Assembly: GCF_041346945.1 (NCBI RefSeq)
Contig: NZ_CP166850.1
Span: 4,464,001 to 4,528,000, forward strand
Source of the DNA: Amycolatopsis sp. cg9
Lineage (GTDB): Bacteria; Actinomycetota; Actinomycetes; Mycobacteriales; Pseudonocardiaceae
Direction of reading: 5' to 3'
Length of the DNA: 64,000 bases
Shown here: piece after piece, positions 53,400-62,389 of the stretch
Position numbering within the stretch: position 1 is the first letter of the stretch
Layout of the letters: every line of letters begins with the position of its first letter
The notes under the pieces: model-generated
Seen by the model: only the letters and a program-made list of their open reading frames with translations
Told to the model about the DNA's origin: nothing
Databases searched by the model: none
Program-made: the position numbers and the translations under genes

Positions 53400-53960
53400 G
53401 TGACCAGGATCGTGGCCGGAACGGCCGGCGGACGGCGGCTCAAGGTGCCGCCGAAGGGCACCCGGCCGACGTCGGAACGCGTGCGGGAAGCCCTGTTCAA
53501 CGCACTGGAGACGGCGGGGGAGCTGGCCGGCGCCCGCGTCCTCGACCTCTACGCGGGGTCCGGCGCGCTCGGCCTCGAAGCGCTCTCCCGCGGGGCCTCG
53601 GACGCGCTGTTCGTGGAGTCCGACCGGCGCGCGGTGGAGGTGCTGCGCGGCAACGTCGCGGCGCTGGGCCTGGGCGGCTCCGTCCGGGCCGGGCAGGTCG
53701 AGGCGGTGGTCGCCGCGCCCGCGCCGTCGGCGTTCGACCTGGTGCTGGCCGACCCGCCCTACGCCGTGGACGCGGCGGCGCTCGGCTCGGTGCTGGCGGC
53801 GCTGGCCGCGGGCGGCTGGCTGGGCCCGGCGGCGCTCGTGGTGGTCGAGCGCGCGGCCCGCGACGGCGAGCCGGACTGGCCGGCGGGCTTCGAGCCCTCG
53901 CGCGCGAAGAAGTACGGGGACACGGCGGTCTTCTGGGCCGAATACACGCCTGTGGCGTGA
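53400..53960 (+). CDS. rsmD: 16S rRNA (guanine966-N2)-methyltransferase
   Basis: A 186-residue methyltransferase: TRIVAGTAGGRRLKVPPKGTRPTSERVREALFNAL (RsmD start), SAM motif VLDLYAGSGALGLEALSRGA, and catalytic motif DLVLADPPYAVD. GTG at 53400; a longer frame upstream is the antisense of the helicase gene. It precedes coaD by 43 nt, as in most bacteria. Confidence 0.96.
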   Translation: MTRIVAGTAGGRRLKVPPKGTRPTSERVREALFNALETAGELAGARVLDLYAGSGALGLEALSRGASDALFVESDRRAVEVLRGNVAALGLGGSVRAGQVEAVVAAPAPSAFDLVLADPPYAVDAAALGSVLAALAAGGWLGPAALVVVERAARDGEPDWPAGFEPSRAKKYGDTAVFWAEYTPVA

Positions 53961-54003
53961 GCCACGCGGCGGAAACCCGGTTCGGCACGGTAGCGTCCGC
54001 GCC

Positions 54004-54489
54004 ATGCGGCGTGCGGTCTGTCCCGGTTCCTACGATCCGGCCACCAACGGGCACCTCGACATCATCGAGCGGGCGGCCCAGCTGTTCGACGAGGTCGTCG
54101 TCGCGGTGGGGGTGAACCGGTCGAAGAAGGGCTTGTTCGAGGTCCCCGAGCGGCTCGACATGCTCCGCGAGATCACCGCGAAACTGGGCAACGTGCGGGT
54201 CGATTCGTGGGAAGGCCTGCTGGTCGACTACTGCCGCGACAACGGCATCGCCGCGATCGCCAAGGGCCTGCGCTCGGTCAGCGACTTCGACTACGAGCTG
54301 CAGATGGCGCAGATGAACCGCGAGCTCACCGGCGTCGAGACGCTGCTGATGGCGAACAACCCGGCGTACGGGTTCGTGTCGAGCTCGCTGGTCAAGGAGG
54401 TCGCCGCGCTCGGCGGCGACATCGAGCACCTGGTGCCGCCGATCGTCTACGAGCGCCTCTCGGAGAAGTTCCCGAAGCTCGGGGGCTGA
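54004..54489 (+). CDS. coaD: Phosphopantetheine adenylyltransferase
   Basis: A 161-residue nucleotidyltransferase of coenzyme A synthesis, transferring AMP to 4'-phosphopantetheine. PGSYDPATNGHLDIIERAA carries the (H/T)xGH motif; RSKKGLFEVPERLDML, KGLRSVSDFDYELQMAQMNREL and SSSLVKEVAALGGDIEHLVP follow the family. ATG start. Usual neighbour of rsmD. Confidence 0.97.
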   Translation: MRRAVCPGSYDPATNGHLDIIERAAQLFDEVVVAVGVNRSKKGLFEVPERLDMLREITAKLGNVRVDSWEGLLVDYCRDNGIAAIAKGLRSVSDFDYELQMAQMNRELTGVETLLMANNPAYGFVSSSLVKEVAALGGDIEHLVPPIVYERLSEKFPKLGG

Positions 54490-54630
54490 CCCTCCACTCC
54501 GGACTTCCGCAACCCGGGACGTCCGGTTCCCGTCGTTCGGCCCCCTACGTTCGTCGGGACTTGCGGTCCGCGGTGGCGGAGTTCACGTTCCCGTCTTCTG
54601 ACGATCACTCGATCGAGTTACGGTCCGAAA

Positions 54631-55332
54631 ATGACCAACTACCGATCTCGCCTGGTCGCGGTCCTCTTCGCGCTCCTGGCCACGCTGTCCATGGGGGTCA
54701 CCGCCGCCGAAGCGGTGACGAGTTCACCGGCCGTCGCGGCGCAGAACTCCTGCGGTGACCTCTCCGGCTTCACGCACACGGCGCTCTCGGCCCTGCCGGC
54801 CGAAGCGACGACGACGTACAACCTGATCCAGACCGACGGGCCGTTCCCGTACCCGCAGAACGACGGCGTCGTCTTCGACAACCGGGAAGGCATCCTCCCG
54901 TCCTGCGCGTCGGGCTACTACCACGAGTACACGGTGCCGACCCCGGGCTCGAGCACCCGCGGCACGCGCCGCATCGTGACCGGTTCGGGCGGCGAGTACT
55001 TCTACACGGGCGACCACTACGCGACGTTCCAGGTGATCGACGTCAGCGGCGGCGGCACCACCCACGCCTGCGGCGACCTGTCCGGCCTGGCGAAGATCGG
55101 CTACTCGCAGCTCTCGGCGGCGGCGCGCACGGTCGTGGACAACGCCCGGAACGGCACCTCGGCCGGCACGACGTACGAGAACCGCGAAGGCGTGCTCCCG
55201 GCTTGCGCGTCCGGCTACTACAAGCTGTTCGCGGTGGGCACGAACGACCGGGTGATCTCGGGCGGGGCGGGCGAGCTGGCCTACACCCCCGATCACTACG
55301 CCACGTTCAAGCGCATCGACCTGAACTCCTGA
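54631..55332 (+). CDS. Secreted guanyl-specific ribonuclease with two RNase Sa-type domains
   Basis: A 233-residue exported protein. Signal peptide ~1-30, then two tandem microbial RNase (T1/Sa) domains. Domain 1 (~41-138) follows RNase Sa almost residue by residue: LSALPAEATTTYNLIQTDGPFPYPQNDGVVF, catalytic E86 in NREGILP, R110-R114 in TRGTRRI, H129 in TGDHYATF. Domain 2 (~147-233) keeps E186 (NREGVLP), R207 and H222 (PDHYATF) but lacks the GPFPYPQNDGVVF base-recognition loop, having NGTSAGTTYENRE. So domain 1 should be active; domain 2 may be weak or have another role. No barstar-like inhibitor gene is adjacent. Inserted between coaD and sepIVA relative to mycobacteria. Confidence 0.9.
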   Translation: MTNYRSRLVAVLFALLATLSMGVTAAEAVTSSPAVAAQNSCGDLSGFTHTALSALPAEATTTYNLIQTDGPFPYPQNDGVVFDNREGILPSCASGYYHEYTVPTPGSSTRGTRRIVTGSGGEYFYTGDHYATFQVIDVSGGGTTHACGDLSGLAKIGYSQLSAAARTVVDNARNGTSAGTTYENREGVLPACASGYYKLFAVGTNDRVISGGAGELAYTPDHYATFKRIDLNS

Positions 55333-55339
55333 TCTTCGC

Positions 55340-55385
55340 CACGGCGCCGGGCGGGTCCGCGGGGGAGGACACGCCCGGCGCCGTG
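55340..55385 (+). terminator. Intrinsic terminator after the RNase gene
   Basis: CACGGCGCCGGGCG (55340-55353) and CGCCCGGCGCCGTG (55372-55385) form a perfect 14-bp stem with an 18-nt loop, 8 nt after the RNase stop codon. No U-run. Confidence 0.75.
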
Positions 55386-55450
55386 CGCCTTCACCGGTTC
55401 GGCGCGGGCAACGGGCAGACTGGTCACAGCGACAGGGGATTGGAGTTGCC

Positions 55451-56179
55451 GTGTACCGGGTTTTCGAGGCGCTCGACGAGCTCGTCACCATCGTCGAGGA
55501 GGCGCGCGGCGTCCCGATGACGTCCAGCTGCGTGGTGCCCCGCGGCGACGTGCTCGAACTCCTCGACGACGTCCGCGACGCGCTGCCCGCGGAGGTCGAC
55601 GACGCCCAGGACGTCCTCGACAAGCGCGACGACCTGATCCACGCCGCCCGCAAGGAAGCGGGCGAAGCGGTCGCGGGCGCGAACGCCGAGGCCGAGCGGG
55701 CCATCGCCGAAGCGACCGACGAAGCCGAGCGCATCCTGGCCGACGCGCGCGCCCGCGCCGAGCAGATGCTCGCCGACGCCCACGACCAGGCCGACCGCAC
55801 GGTCGCGGCGGGCCAGGCCGAGTACCAGAACCTCACCGACCGCTCCCGCGCGGAGTCCGAGCGCATGATCCAGGCCGGCCGCGACGCCTACGACCGCGCC
55901 ATCGAGGACGGCCGCGCGGAGCAGTCCAGGCTGGTGGCCCAGACGGAGGTCGTCCAGGCGGCGCACGCCGAGTCGGCCCGCATCGTCGACGAGGCCCACG
56001 CCGAGGCCGACCGCCAGCGCCAGGACTGCGACGCCTACGTCGACGGGAAGCTGGCGGAGTTCTCGGAGCTGCTGGCGACGACGCTGCGGACGGTCGACTC
56101 GGGCCGCAACCACCTGCGTTCCCCGGCGAACCTCCCGAGCAGCGGCGGCCGCCCCACGCTGTACGACTACCAGGTGTGA
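55451..56179 (+). CDS. sepIVA: DivIVA-like septal protein (SepIVA homologue)
   Basis: A 242-residue protein: DivIVA-type N-terminus (YRVFEALDELVTIVEEARGVPMTSSCVVPRGDVLELLDDVRDALPAEVDDAQDVLDKRD) then a long Ala/Glu-rich coiled coil (~65-205) made of repeating HAARKEAGEAVAGANAEAE-type heptads. It is in the position of Rv2927c (SepIVA) between coaD and the DUF177/rpmF/rnc genes; SepIVA acts in septation and envelope growth in mycobacteria. GTG start with GGAG 5 nt upstream. Name given from position and architecture. Confidence 0.88.
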   Translation: MYRVFEALDELVTIVEEARGVPMTSSCVVPRGDVLELLDDVRDALPAEVDDAQDVLDKRDDLIHAARKEAGEAVAGANAEAERAIAEATDEAERILADARARAEQMLADAHDQADRTVAAGQAEYQNLTDRSRAESERMIQAGRDAYDRAIEDGRAEQSRLVAQTEVVQAAHAESARIVDEAHAEADRQRQDCDAYVDGKLAEFSELLATTLRTVDSGRNHLRSPANLPSSGGRPTLYDYQV

Positions 56180-56267
56180 CGCGCCTCTCGGCCGCTCGCT
56201 CCGCCGCCACCGCGGCCACCGCCGATGCCTCGCGTGCCCCTCGAGGCGGCCTGGGTGGCTACCCAAA

Positions 56268-56321
56268 GGTCGCGAATGACTCATTCGCGACCTCCAGCGC
56301 CCCGAATGAGTCATTCGCGAC
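56268..56321. repeat. Paired palindromic element, GAATGACTCATTC family
   Basis: A perfect 25-bp palindrome (56268-56292; half GGTCGCGAATGA, centre C) is followed after CTCCAGCGCC by a second copy (CCGAATGAGTCATTCGCGACG, 21 nt starting near 56302). It lies 89 nt after the sepIVA stop and about 80 nt before the DUF177 start. Confidence 0.88.
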
Positions 56322-56399
56322 GTTCCGGTGAGGCTCGCCGGGCCAGCCCACGCCGTCCCGCCCCGAAAGCGGTGGCACCCGGTGCGTACTCTGGACTGG

Positions 56400-56993
56400 A
56401 TGTCCGAGAACAAGACCCCCCAGCTCGACGACCGCAGCCCGTGGGTGATCGACACCCGTGAGCTCGGCCGTCACGCCGGCCTCAGCCGCGCCGTCAAGCG
56501 CAGCGTGCCGGTGGAGACGCCACTCGGCGTCCCCGACGTCATCACCATCGAGGCGGGCTCCGAGCTCGAACTCGACCTGCTGCTCGAGTCCGTCGTCGAA
56601 GGCGTCCTGGTCAGCGGCACCGCGACGGCCGTCGCGAAGGGCACCTGCGCCCGCTGCCTCGACCCGCTGACCGAAGAGGTCGAGGTCGACGTCCAGGAGC
56701 TGTTCGCCTACCCGGGGTCGGCCACGGAGGAGACCACCGAAGAGGACGAGATCCCCCGGCTGGTCGACGACCGGATCGACCTCGAGCCCATCGTCCGCGA
56801 CGCGATCGTGCTGGCCCTGCCGCTGGCGCCGCTGTGCACCGAAGACTGCGCCGGGCTCTGCACCGACTGCGGTGTCAAGTGGGCCGATCTCGAGCCCGGA
56901 CACGGGCATGAGAAGATAGACCCTCGGTGGGCCGCACTGGTCGAGCGCTTCGACGAGAACGCGGGCGAAAAGCCTGCGCAAGGGCCCAGCTGA
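56400..56993 (+). CDS. DUF177 (YceD-type) protein
   Basis: A 197-residue protein of the DUF177 family, conserved immediately upstream of rpmF. Cysteines form putative zinc clusters: CARCLDP (central) and CTEDCAGLCTDCGV (C-terminal). The family is needed for normal 23S rRNA/ribosome levels in plants and bacteria. The ATG at 56400 is used; a GTG at 56382 in frame is possible. 80 nt upstream of rpmF. Confidence 0.92.
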   Translation: MSENKTPQLDDRSPWVIDTRELGRHAGLSRAVKRSVPVETPLGVPDVITIEAGSELELDLLLESVVEGVLVSGTATAVAKGTCARCLDPLTEEVEVDVQELFAYPGSATEETTEEDEIPRLVDDRIDLEPIVRDAIVLALPLAPLCTEDCAGLCTDCGVKWADLEPGHGHEKIDPRWAALVERFDENAGEKPAQGPS

Positions 56994-57073
56994 GCAAGCC
57001 TGACGAGCGTCCAGCTCGTTGCGGAGGAAAGTTCGCTCGCACCGCGAGCAGACCGTCATAAGGAGATCTACTC

Positions 57074-57256
57074 GTGGCCGTCCCGAAGCGGAAGATGTCG
57101 CGATCCAACACGCGCTCCCGCCGCAGCCAGTGGAAGGCGGCTCCGGTGCAGCTGGTGCCCTGCTCCAACCGCGCCTGCAAGCAGCCGAAGCTCCAGCACA
57201 TCGCGTGCCCCGCGTGCGGCCAGCACAACGGCCGCCAGGTCGTCGAGCCCGCCTGA
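57074..57256 (+). CDS. rpmF: 50S ribosomal protein L32
   Basis: A 60-residue ribosomal protein: [20 protein letters not shown] start and a zinc-type Cys cluster [10 protein letters not shown]...CPACG (C+ form). GTG with AAGGAG 8 nt upstream. Between the DUF177 gene and rnc (13 nt gap), the common bacterial order. Confidence 0.97.
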   Translation: MAVPKRKMSRSNTRSRRSQWKAAPVQLVPCSNRACKQPKLQHIACPACGQHNGRQVVEPA

Positions 57257-57269
57257 TCGGGTAGCCGAC

Positions 57270-58019
57270 ATGGGGGGCAAGACGCCCGGGGGACCACCAG
57301 CCGATCCGGCGCCGTTGCTCGAAGCGCTCGGGGTCACACTCGACCCCGAGCTGCTCGGGCTGTCGCTGACCCACCGCTCGTACGCGTACGAGAACGGCGG
57401 CCTGCCGCCCAACGAGCGGCTGGAGTTCCTCGGGGACGCCGTGCTCGGCCTGGTCGTCACCGATCACCTGTACAACACGCATCCCGATCTGCCAGAGGGC
57501 CAGCTCGCGAAGCTCCGCGCCAGCGTCGTCAACATGCACGCGCTGGCCCGGGTCGCGCGCGGGCTCGGTGAAGGCGGGCTCGGGGCGCACCTGCTGCTGG
57601 GCAAGGGCGAAGAGCTCACCGGCGGCCGGGACAAGGCGAGCATCCTCGCCGACGGCCTGGAGGCGGTGATCGGTGCGACGTACCTCGCGCACGGCATCGA
57701 GATCGCCCGCAAGCTCGTGCACCACCTCTTCGACGGGCTGCTCGCCGAAGCGCCGCTGCGCGGGGCCGGCCTCGACTGGAAGACGAGCCTGCAGGAGCTG
57801 ACCGCGTCGGCCGGTCTCGGCGTGCCCGAGTACAAGGTCGAGGACACCGGGCCGGACCACCGCAAGGAGTTCACGGCCACGGTGCTGGTCGCCGCCCGCC
57901 CGCTGGGCGATGGCTCGGGGTCGACGAAGAAGGAAGCGGAGCAGAAGGCCGCCGAGACGGCTTGGCGTTCGCTGTCCGCCGAACTCGAAGCCCAGAAGAA
58001 GGACGACCCGGAGTCCTGA
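57270..58019 (+). CDS. rnc: Ribonuclease III
   Basis: A 249-residue double-strand RNA endonuclease. Nuclease signature [21 protein letters not shown] with the metal-binding E/D residues; second metal site [22 protein letters not shown]-terminal dsRNA-binding domain ([39 protein letters not shown] ... [15 protein letters not shown]). ATG 13 nt after rpmF. Confidence 0.97.
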   Translation: MGGKTPGGPPADPAPLLEALGVTLDPELLGLSLTHRSYAYENGGLPPNERLEFLGDAVLGLVVTDHLYNTHPDLPEGQLAKLRASVVNMHALARVARGLGEGGLGAHLLLGKGEELTGGRDKASILADGLEAVIGATYLAHGIEIARKLVHHLFDGLLAEAPLRGAGLDWKTSLQELTASAGLGVPEYKVEDTGPDHRKEFTATVLVAARPLGDGSGSTKKEAEQKAAETAWRSLSAELEAQKKDDPES

Positions 58020-58108
58020 TCACCGGGAACCTCCGTTGACGATTCCGCCCGCCACTCAGTAGCGTGATGATCATCCGCCGCGCTCGCAAAGACTGAGAGG
58101 TAGGGCGG

Positions 58109-59464
58109 ATGCGTCTGTTCTTCGTTCCCCTGATCGCGGCGGCGCTCGTCGTCGTCCCCGGGCCGGCGGCGTCGGCCGCACCGATCCGGGTCACTTCGCT
58201 GTCGGCGCTGCAGTCCGCGCTGGACAAGGCGAATCCCGGCGACACGATCACGCTCGCCGACGGTTCCTACTCCGCGAGTTCGACGCTGTCGATCAAGCGG
58301 TCCGGCACGGCATCCGCGCCGGTGACCGTCGCCGCCGAGCACACCGGCCAGGCCACCATCACCGGCGCCAAGACGTTCGCCTTCGCGAGCGACGTCTCGA
58401 ACGTGGTGCTGCGGGGGTTCAAGTTCCGGGGCGGCGCTTCGCTGACCGTCCCGGCCGGCGCGTCGAACAACCGCCTGACCCGCAACGACTTCCAGCTCAC
58501 GACCGACGGCAACTGGGTGACGGTCAGCGGCGATGACACCGTCCTCGACCGCAACGTCTTCCAGAACCGCACCAGCCAGGGCGTGTTCCTGCAGATCCTC
58601 GGGCCGTCCGGCGGCATGGCGAAGCACGTCCACGTGCACCACAACTACTTCTACAACCACCAGTTCACCGGCTCGAACGGCGGCGAGTCGATCCGGCTGG
58701 GGCTCAGCGACCGCCAGTCGTACTCGGCGAACGCGCTGATCGAGAACAACCTCTTCGAGAAGGCGGACGGCGACAGCGAGGCCGTTTCGGTCAAGTCGTC
58801 CGACAACGTGGTGCGGTACAACACGATCCGCGACAGCAAGGGCTACATCGTGCTGCGCCACGGCAACCGCAGCGTCGTCGAGGGCAACCTGCTGTTCGGC
58901 TCGGGCATCCGGTTCCACGGCAACGACCACAAGATCGTGAACAACTACGTCGCGAACAGCGGTGACCGCGCGATCGTGTTCGGCTCCGGCGACGAAGCCG
59001 ACAGCGGCCCGACGAGCAAGCTCCACGACCGACCCGATCGGGTGACGGTCGCGTACAACACGGTGCTGGGGTCGAACAGCGTGATCGACGGCGACGGCGG
59101 CGACTTCAAGCCGAAGGACTGCGTGGTCGCGGACAACATCGTGAAGGGGACCTCCGGCACGCTGGTGACGCTGCCGAGCGGGTCGACCGTGAAGTACGAG
59201 GGCAACATCACCTCCGGCGGCACCGCGGGCATCCCGTCCCGGTCGGTCGACCCGAAGCTGGTGAAGGACGCGGCCGGGCTGTACCGGCTGGCCGCCGGGA
59301 GCCCGGCGATCGACGCCGGGGTGGGTTCGTACCCGTCCGCCGCGAAGGACTTCGACCTTCAGGCCCGCGCCGGCGCGTACGACGTCGGCGCCGACGAGTA
59401 CTTCGCTTCGGGCACGACCCGGGTGCCGCTGACGAAGGCGGACGTCGGGCCCACCGCGCCGTAG
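58109..59464 (+). CDS. Secreted polysaccharide lyase, PL6 (alginate lyase/chondroitinase B-like)
   Basis: A 451-residue exported right-handed beta-helix protein. Signal peptide ~1-23 (ending ASA). PL6 catalytic residues are K229 in [10 protein letters not shown] and R250 in VLRHGNRS; acidic calcium ligands are probably in [12 protein letters not shown]. Many helix turns end in N-rich corners ([30 protein letters not shown]). It should cleave uronate-containing polysaccharide outside the cell; alginate or dermatan-type substrates are possible. Inserted between rnc and mutM, which are neighbours in mycobacteria. Confidence 0.9.
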   Translation: MRLFFVPLIAAALVVVPGPAASAAPIRVTSLSALQSALDKANPGDTITLADGSYSASSTLSIKRSGTASAPVTVAAEHTGQATITGAKTFAFASDVSNVVLRGFKFRGGASLTVPAGASNNRLTRNDFQLTTDGNWVTVSGDDTVLDRNVFQNRTSQGVFLQILGPSGGMAKHVHVHHNYFYNHQFTGSNGGESIRLGLSDRQSYSANALIENNLFEKADGDSEAVSVKSSDNVVRYNTIRDSKGYIVLRHGNRSVVEGNLLFGSGIRFHGNDHKIVNNYVANSGDRAIVFGSGDEADSGPTSKLHDRPDRVTVAYNTVLGSNSVIDGDGGDFKPKDCVVADNIVKGTSGTLVTLPSGSTVKYEGNITSGGTAGIPSRSVDPKLVKDAAGLYRLAAGSPAIDAGVGSYPSAAKDFDLQARAGAYDVGADEYFASGTTRVPLTKADVGPTAP

Positions 59465-59507
59465 CGCCGTTGCGAAAACTGTCGTACCCGGCGGGCACAA
59501 TGGCGGT

Positions 59508-60365
59508 ATGCCCGAACTCCCCGAGGTCGAAGTCGTCCGCGTGGGCCTGCAGGTGCACGTGGCGGGCCGGACCATCCGCGAGGCGGAGGTCCTCCACCCG
59601 CGCGCCATCCGACGGCACGCGCTGGGCGCGGAGGACTTCACACGGCGGCTCAGCGGCACCCGCGTCGAGGCGGCGCGACGCCGCGGCAAGTACCTGTGGC
59701 TCGAGCTGTCGGACAAGGAGGCGCTGCTGGCGCACCTCGGGATGAGCGGGCAGATGCTCGTCCAGCCCGAGGGCGCGCCGGACGAGAAGCACCTGCGGGT
59801 CCGCCTGCGCTTCGACGACGACGGGCCGGAGCTGCGCTTCGTCGACCAGCGGACGTTCGGCGGCCTGGCCCTCGACGACCTCAACGACGTGCTGCTCCCG
59901 GACACGATCGCGCACATCGCCCGCGACCCGATGGACCCGGAGTTCGACCTCGACGCGGCGGTGCGCGCGCTGAAGTCCCGGCGCACCGAGGTCAAGCGGG
60001 CCCTGCTCGACCAGACCCTGGTGTCGGGCATCGGCAACATCTACGCGGACGAGGCCCTGTGGCGCGCCCGCCTCCACTGGGCCCGCCCGACCGAGAAGCT
60101 GACGACGGCGAAGGTGCGCGAGCTGCTGTCGGCGGCCTCGGACGTGATGAACGCGGCACTGGGCGCGGGCGGCACGTCGTTCGACGCGCTGTACGTGAAC
60201 GTGAACGGGCAGTCCGGCTACTTCGACCGGTCCCTGGACGCGTACGGCCAGGAAGGCCTCCCGTGCCACCGCTGCGGCACGGCGATCCGGCGGGAGCCGT
60301 TCATGAACCGGTCGTCGTTCTCCTGCCCGCGGTGCCAGCCGAGGCCCCGGGCCAAACTTGCGTAG
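59508..60365 (+). CDS. mutM: Formamidopyrimidine-DNA glycosylase
   Basis: A 285-residue bifunctional glycosylase/AP lyase removing 8-oxoguanine. The N-terminal PELPEVEVV gives the catalytic Pro2/Glu3; [10 protein letters not shown] holds the conserved Lys; [31 protein letters not shown] and the zinc finger [24 protein letters not shown] are intact. ATG start. Follows rnc in the conserved order apart from the PL6 gene. Confidence 0.97.
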   Translation: MPELPEVEVVRVGLQVHVAGRTIREAEVLHPRAIRRHALGAEDFTRRLSGTRVEAARRRGKYLWLELSDKEALLAHLGMSGQMLVQPEGAPDEKHLRVRLRFDDDGPELRFVDQRTFGGLALDDLNDVLLPDTIAHIARDPMDPEFDLDAAVRALKSRRTEVKRALLDQTLVSGIGNIYADEALWRARLHWARPTEKLTTAKVRELLSAASDVMNAALGAGGTSFDALYVNVNGQSGYFDRSLDAYGQEGLPCHRCGTAIRREPFMNRSSFSCPRCQPRPRAKLA

Positions 60366-60383
60366 ATAAATGGTGTTTGCCTT

Positions 60384-60413
60384 TCAGCTAAGATGAATAC
60401 GCCTGGCAGCTGA
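60384..60413. promoter_or_regulatory. Inverted repeat TCAGCT-N18-AGCTGA before the XRE gene
   Basis: Perfect 6-nt arms in a locally A/T-rich stretch (TAGATAAATGGTG just upstream; AAGATGAATAC in the spacer), ending at the ribosome-binding site GGGAG of the XRE gene. The A/T-rich stretch is the likely promoter; the symmetry could serve XRE binding. Speculative. Confidence 0.3.
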
Positions 60414-60424
60414 GGGAGTGCATC

Positions 60425-60859
60425 GTGGTCAAGGAGCCCGGAAAGTCGACGCTGGCCGACAAGATCGACCGGCTGTTCCACGTGGTCCGCAGACCCGATC
60501 GGGAGCCGTACAGCAATGAAGAGGTCGCGAAGGCCTGCCGCGAGGCAACGGGCGAAAGCTTTTCGACGACGTACCTGTGGCAGCTGCGCACGGGCCGCCG
60601 CGACAACCCGACCAAGCGCCACCTCGAAGCACTCGCCAGGTTCTTCGGAGTGCCTCCGGCATACTTCTTCGACGACGAGCAGAGCAAGAAGATCGCCGAG
60701 GAGCTGGCCCTGCTGGGCGCCCTGCGCGACGCGGGCGTCCGCGACCTGGCCCTGCGCGCGGTCACCCTCTCGGCCGACGGTCTCGACACGATCAGCGACA
60801 TGATCGACGCGATCGCCCGAAGGGAGGCCGGCCGCGGCGCCCCGAAGAAGGAGAGCTGA
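60425..60859 (+). CDS. XRE-family regulator (EspR-like architecture)
   Basis: A 144-residue protein: LADKIDRLFHVVRRPDREPYSNEEVAKACREATGESFSTTYLWQLRTGRRDNPTKRHLEALARFFGVPPAYFFDDE is a lambda-repressor-type helix-turn-helix, and the C-terminal helices (LALLGALRDAGVRDLALRAVTLSADGLDTISDMIDAI) resemble the dimerisation part of mycobacterial EspR. GTG with GGGAG upstream. In many actinobacteria such a gene precedes an ImmA/IrrE metallopeptidase and a MAB_1171c-like membrane protein, as here, but a 966-bp repeat region separates it from them. Confidence 0.88.
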   Translation: MVKEPGKSTLADKIDRLFHVVRRPDREPYSNEEVAKACREATGESFSTTYLWQLRTGRRDNPTKRHLEALARFFGVPPAYFFDDEQSKKIAEELALLGALRDAGVRDLALRAVTLSADGLDTISDMIDAIARREAGRGAPKKES

Positions 60860-61825
60860 GGTGCCGGTCCCCGCTGTCCCGCCGAGCGGCACAGGTTTGT
60901 GGACGGGGAGTTCCACTGGGAGCCGGCGCTCGGCGCCGGGCGCTGCTCGGCTCGCGGGGTCATGCCGGCGAGGTCGCCTTCCGCGCGGGTTATTGCCGCG
61001 GCCGGGTGCCACTCCCCTCGTGGGGTTGAGCCGGCCAGGTCGCTTTCCGCTCGAAGCCTTGCGTCGGTCGCGGGCTGGCTCGCTCGTGGGGTTGAGCCGG
61101 CGAGGTCGCTTTCCGCTCGAAGCTTTGCGTCGGTCGTGGGCTGGCTCGCTCGTGGGGTTGAGCCGGCGAGGTCGCTTTCCGCTCGAAGCTTTGCGTCGGT
61201 CGTGGGCTGGCTCGCTCGTGGGGTTGAGCCGGCGAGGTCGCTTTCCGCTCGAAGCTTTGCGTCGGTCGTGGGCTGGCTCGCTCGTGGGGTTGAGCCGGCG
61301 AGGTCGCTTTCCGCTCGAAGCTTTGCGTCGGTCGTGGGCTGGCTCGCTCGTGGGGTTGAGCCGGCGAGGTCGCTTTCCGCTCGAAGCTTTGCGTCGGTCG
61401 TGGGCTGGCTCGCTCGTGGGGTTGAGCCGGCGAGGTCACGTTCCGCGCGGGGTCTTGCCGCGGCCGGGTGCCACTCCCCTCGTGGGGTTGAGCCGGCCAG
61501 GCCGCTTTCCGCTCGAAGTCCCACGCCGGCCGGGCGCCCCTCGGCGGGCGAGGTCGTGCCGGCGGCATTACCTCCCGCTCGGAGTCCCGGCCCCTTCGGC
61601 CGCCACTCCGCTCGCGGACCGGAACCGGCCCCCGCTCGCGGGACCGGGCCCGTGGGATACCGTCGCGCCGGGGGGACTGGGCCGTCCGGGTGTCCGATTC
61701 GGTGGGGCGGAACCCGGCTCGGGACCTGCGCGTCCGAAGGTGCTCTGGCCGCGTATCCCCGCGGGGTCCGCCGCGTTGAACCGGCCGGAGCCGTTCGTGC
61801 GGGGCGTGGTGGAGGAGGCCTGAAA
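60860..61825. other. 966-bp repetitive region between XRE and ImmA/IrrE genes
   Basis: Dominated by the 66-bp tandem array 60953-61546; flanks (60860-60952, 61547-61825) are low-complexity G/C-rich sequence, with fragments related to the repeat unit. All three plus-strand frames and at least one minus frame are largely open because 66 is a multiple of three and the unit has no stop in them. No ribosome-binding site or protein family supports a gene. Confidence 0.7.
60953..61546. repeat. 66-bp tandem array, nine units
   Basis: Unit starts at 60953, 61019, 61085, 61151, 61217, 61283, 61349, 61415 and 61481, exactly 66 nt apart. Units 3-7 (61085-61414) are almost identical (each begins CGTGGGGTTGAGCCGG); units 1 and 8 share a variant second half (GCCGCGGCCGGGTGCC), and unit 9 decays. 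This nested pattern suggests expansion by unequal exchange. Not CRISPR: there are no variable spacers. Confidence 0.95.
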
Positions 61826-62389
61826 GTGCGGCAACCATCCTTGCGGCGGCCGGGCCGTGCGTTGTGGCGGCGGGCTCGGCACGTCGCCGACGCCGTCAGC
61901 CTGCCGGAGCCGTTCGATGCCGAGGCGTTCGTCGCCGGGCTGGCCGCCGAGCGCGGGCGGCCCATCGAGCTCATGCCGGTCAGCGCTCCCGAAGGCGCGC
62001 CCTGCGGGTTGCTGATGAGCACCGAGCGCGCCGACTACATCCTCTACCCGACCAACACGACCGCGCTGCACCGGCGGCACATCCTGCTGCACGAGGTCGG
62101 GCACCTGCTGTGCGGCCACGTCGGTTCCGATGCCGGGGCCGACGGCGTGGCCATCGACGCCGCCGCCGGGCGTCAGCTGATGCCGCACCTTTCGCCCGAG
62201 CTGGTGCGGCGCGTGCTCGGGCGGACCACCTACAGCGAGGTCGAGGAGCAGGAAGCCGAGCTGGTCGCGAGCCTGCTCGCGCAGCGCGTCGTGCGGCCGG
62301 AGGAACGGCGCGAGCCGGCCGCCGACGTGCCCGAAGGCGTGCAGCGCTTCGATTCGCTGTTCGGCCGGTCCCGCCGCCGTTCGCCGTGA
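61826..62389 (+). CDS. ImmA/IrrE-family metallopeptidase
   Basis: A 187-residue protein with the zinc motif HEVGHLLCGH (HExxH) and preceding TTALHRRHILLHE, typical of ImmA/IrrE (DUF955) proteases that cleave Xre-type regulators. The start of the domain (VSLPEPFDAEAFVAGLAAERGRPIELMP) is also family-like. GTG at 61826 with GGAGGAGG 7 nt upstream; the frame is open through the repeat array back to 60899 but that part has no family similarity. The stop overlaps the next gene by 4 nt. Likely substrate: the XRE protein at 60425-60859 (inference from ImmA/IrrE biology). Confidence 0.9.
   Translation: MRQPSLRRPGRALWRRARHVADAVSLPEPFDAEAFVAGLAAERGRPIELMPVSAPEGAPCGLLMSTERADYILYPTNTTALHRRHILLHEVGHLLCGHVGSDAGADGVAIDAAAGRQLMPHLSPELVRRVLGRTTYSEVEEQEAELVASLLAQRVVRPEERREPAADVPEGVQRFDSLFGRSRRRSP

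Noticed and set aside
60953..61546. Possible CRISPR array
   Set aside because: Units are contiguous with no variable spacers, 66 bp long and without palindromic repeat structure; no cas gene is near.
60899..61825. In-frame N-terminal extension of the ImmA/IrrE protein through the 66-bp array
   Set aside because: The GTG at 61826 has a strong ribosome-binding site and begins at the recognisable region; the extension is repeat translation. I keep a small doubt because there is no stop between them.
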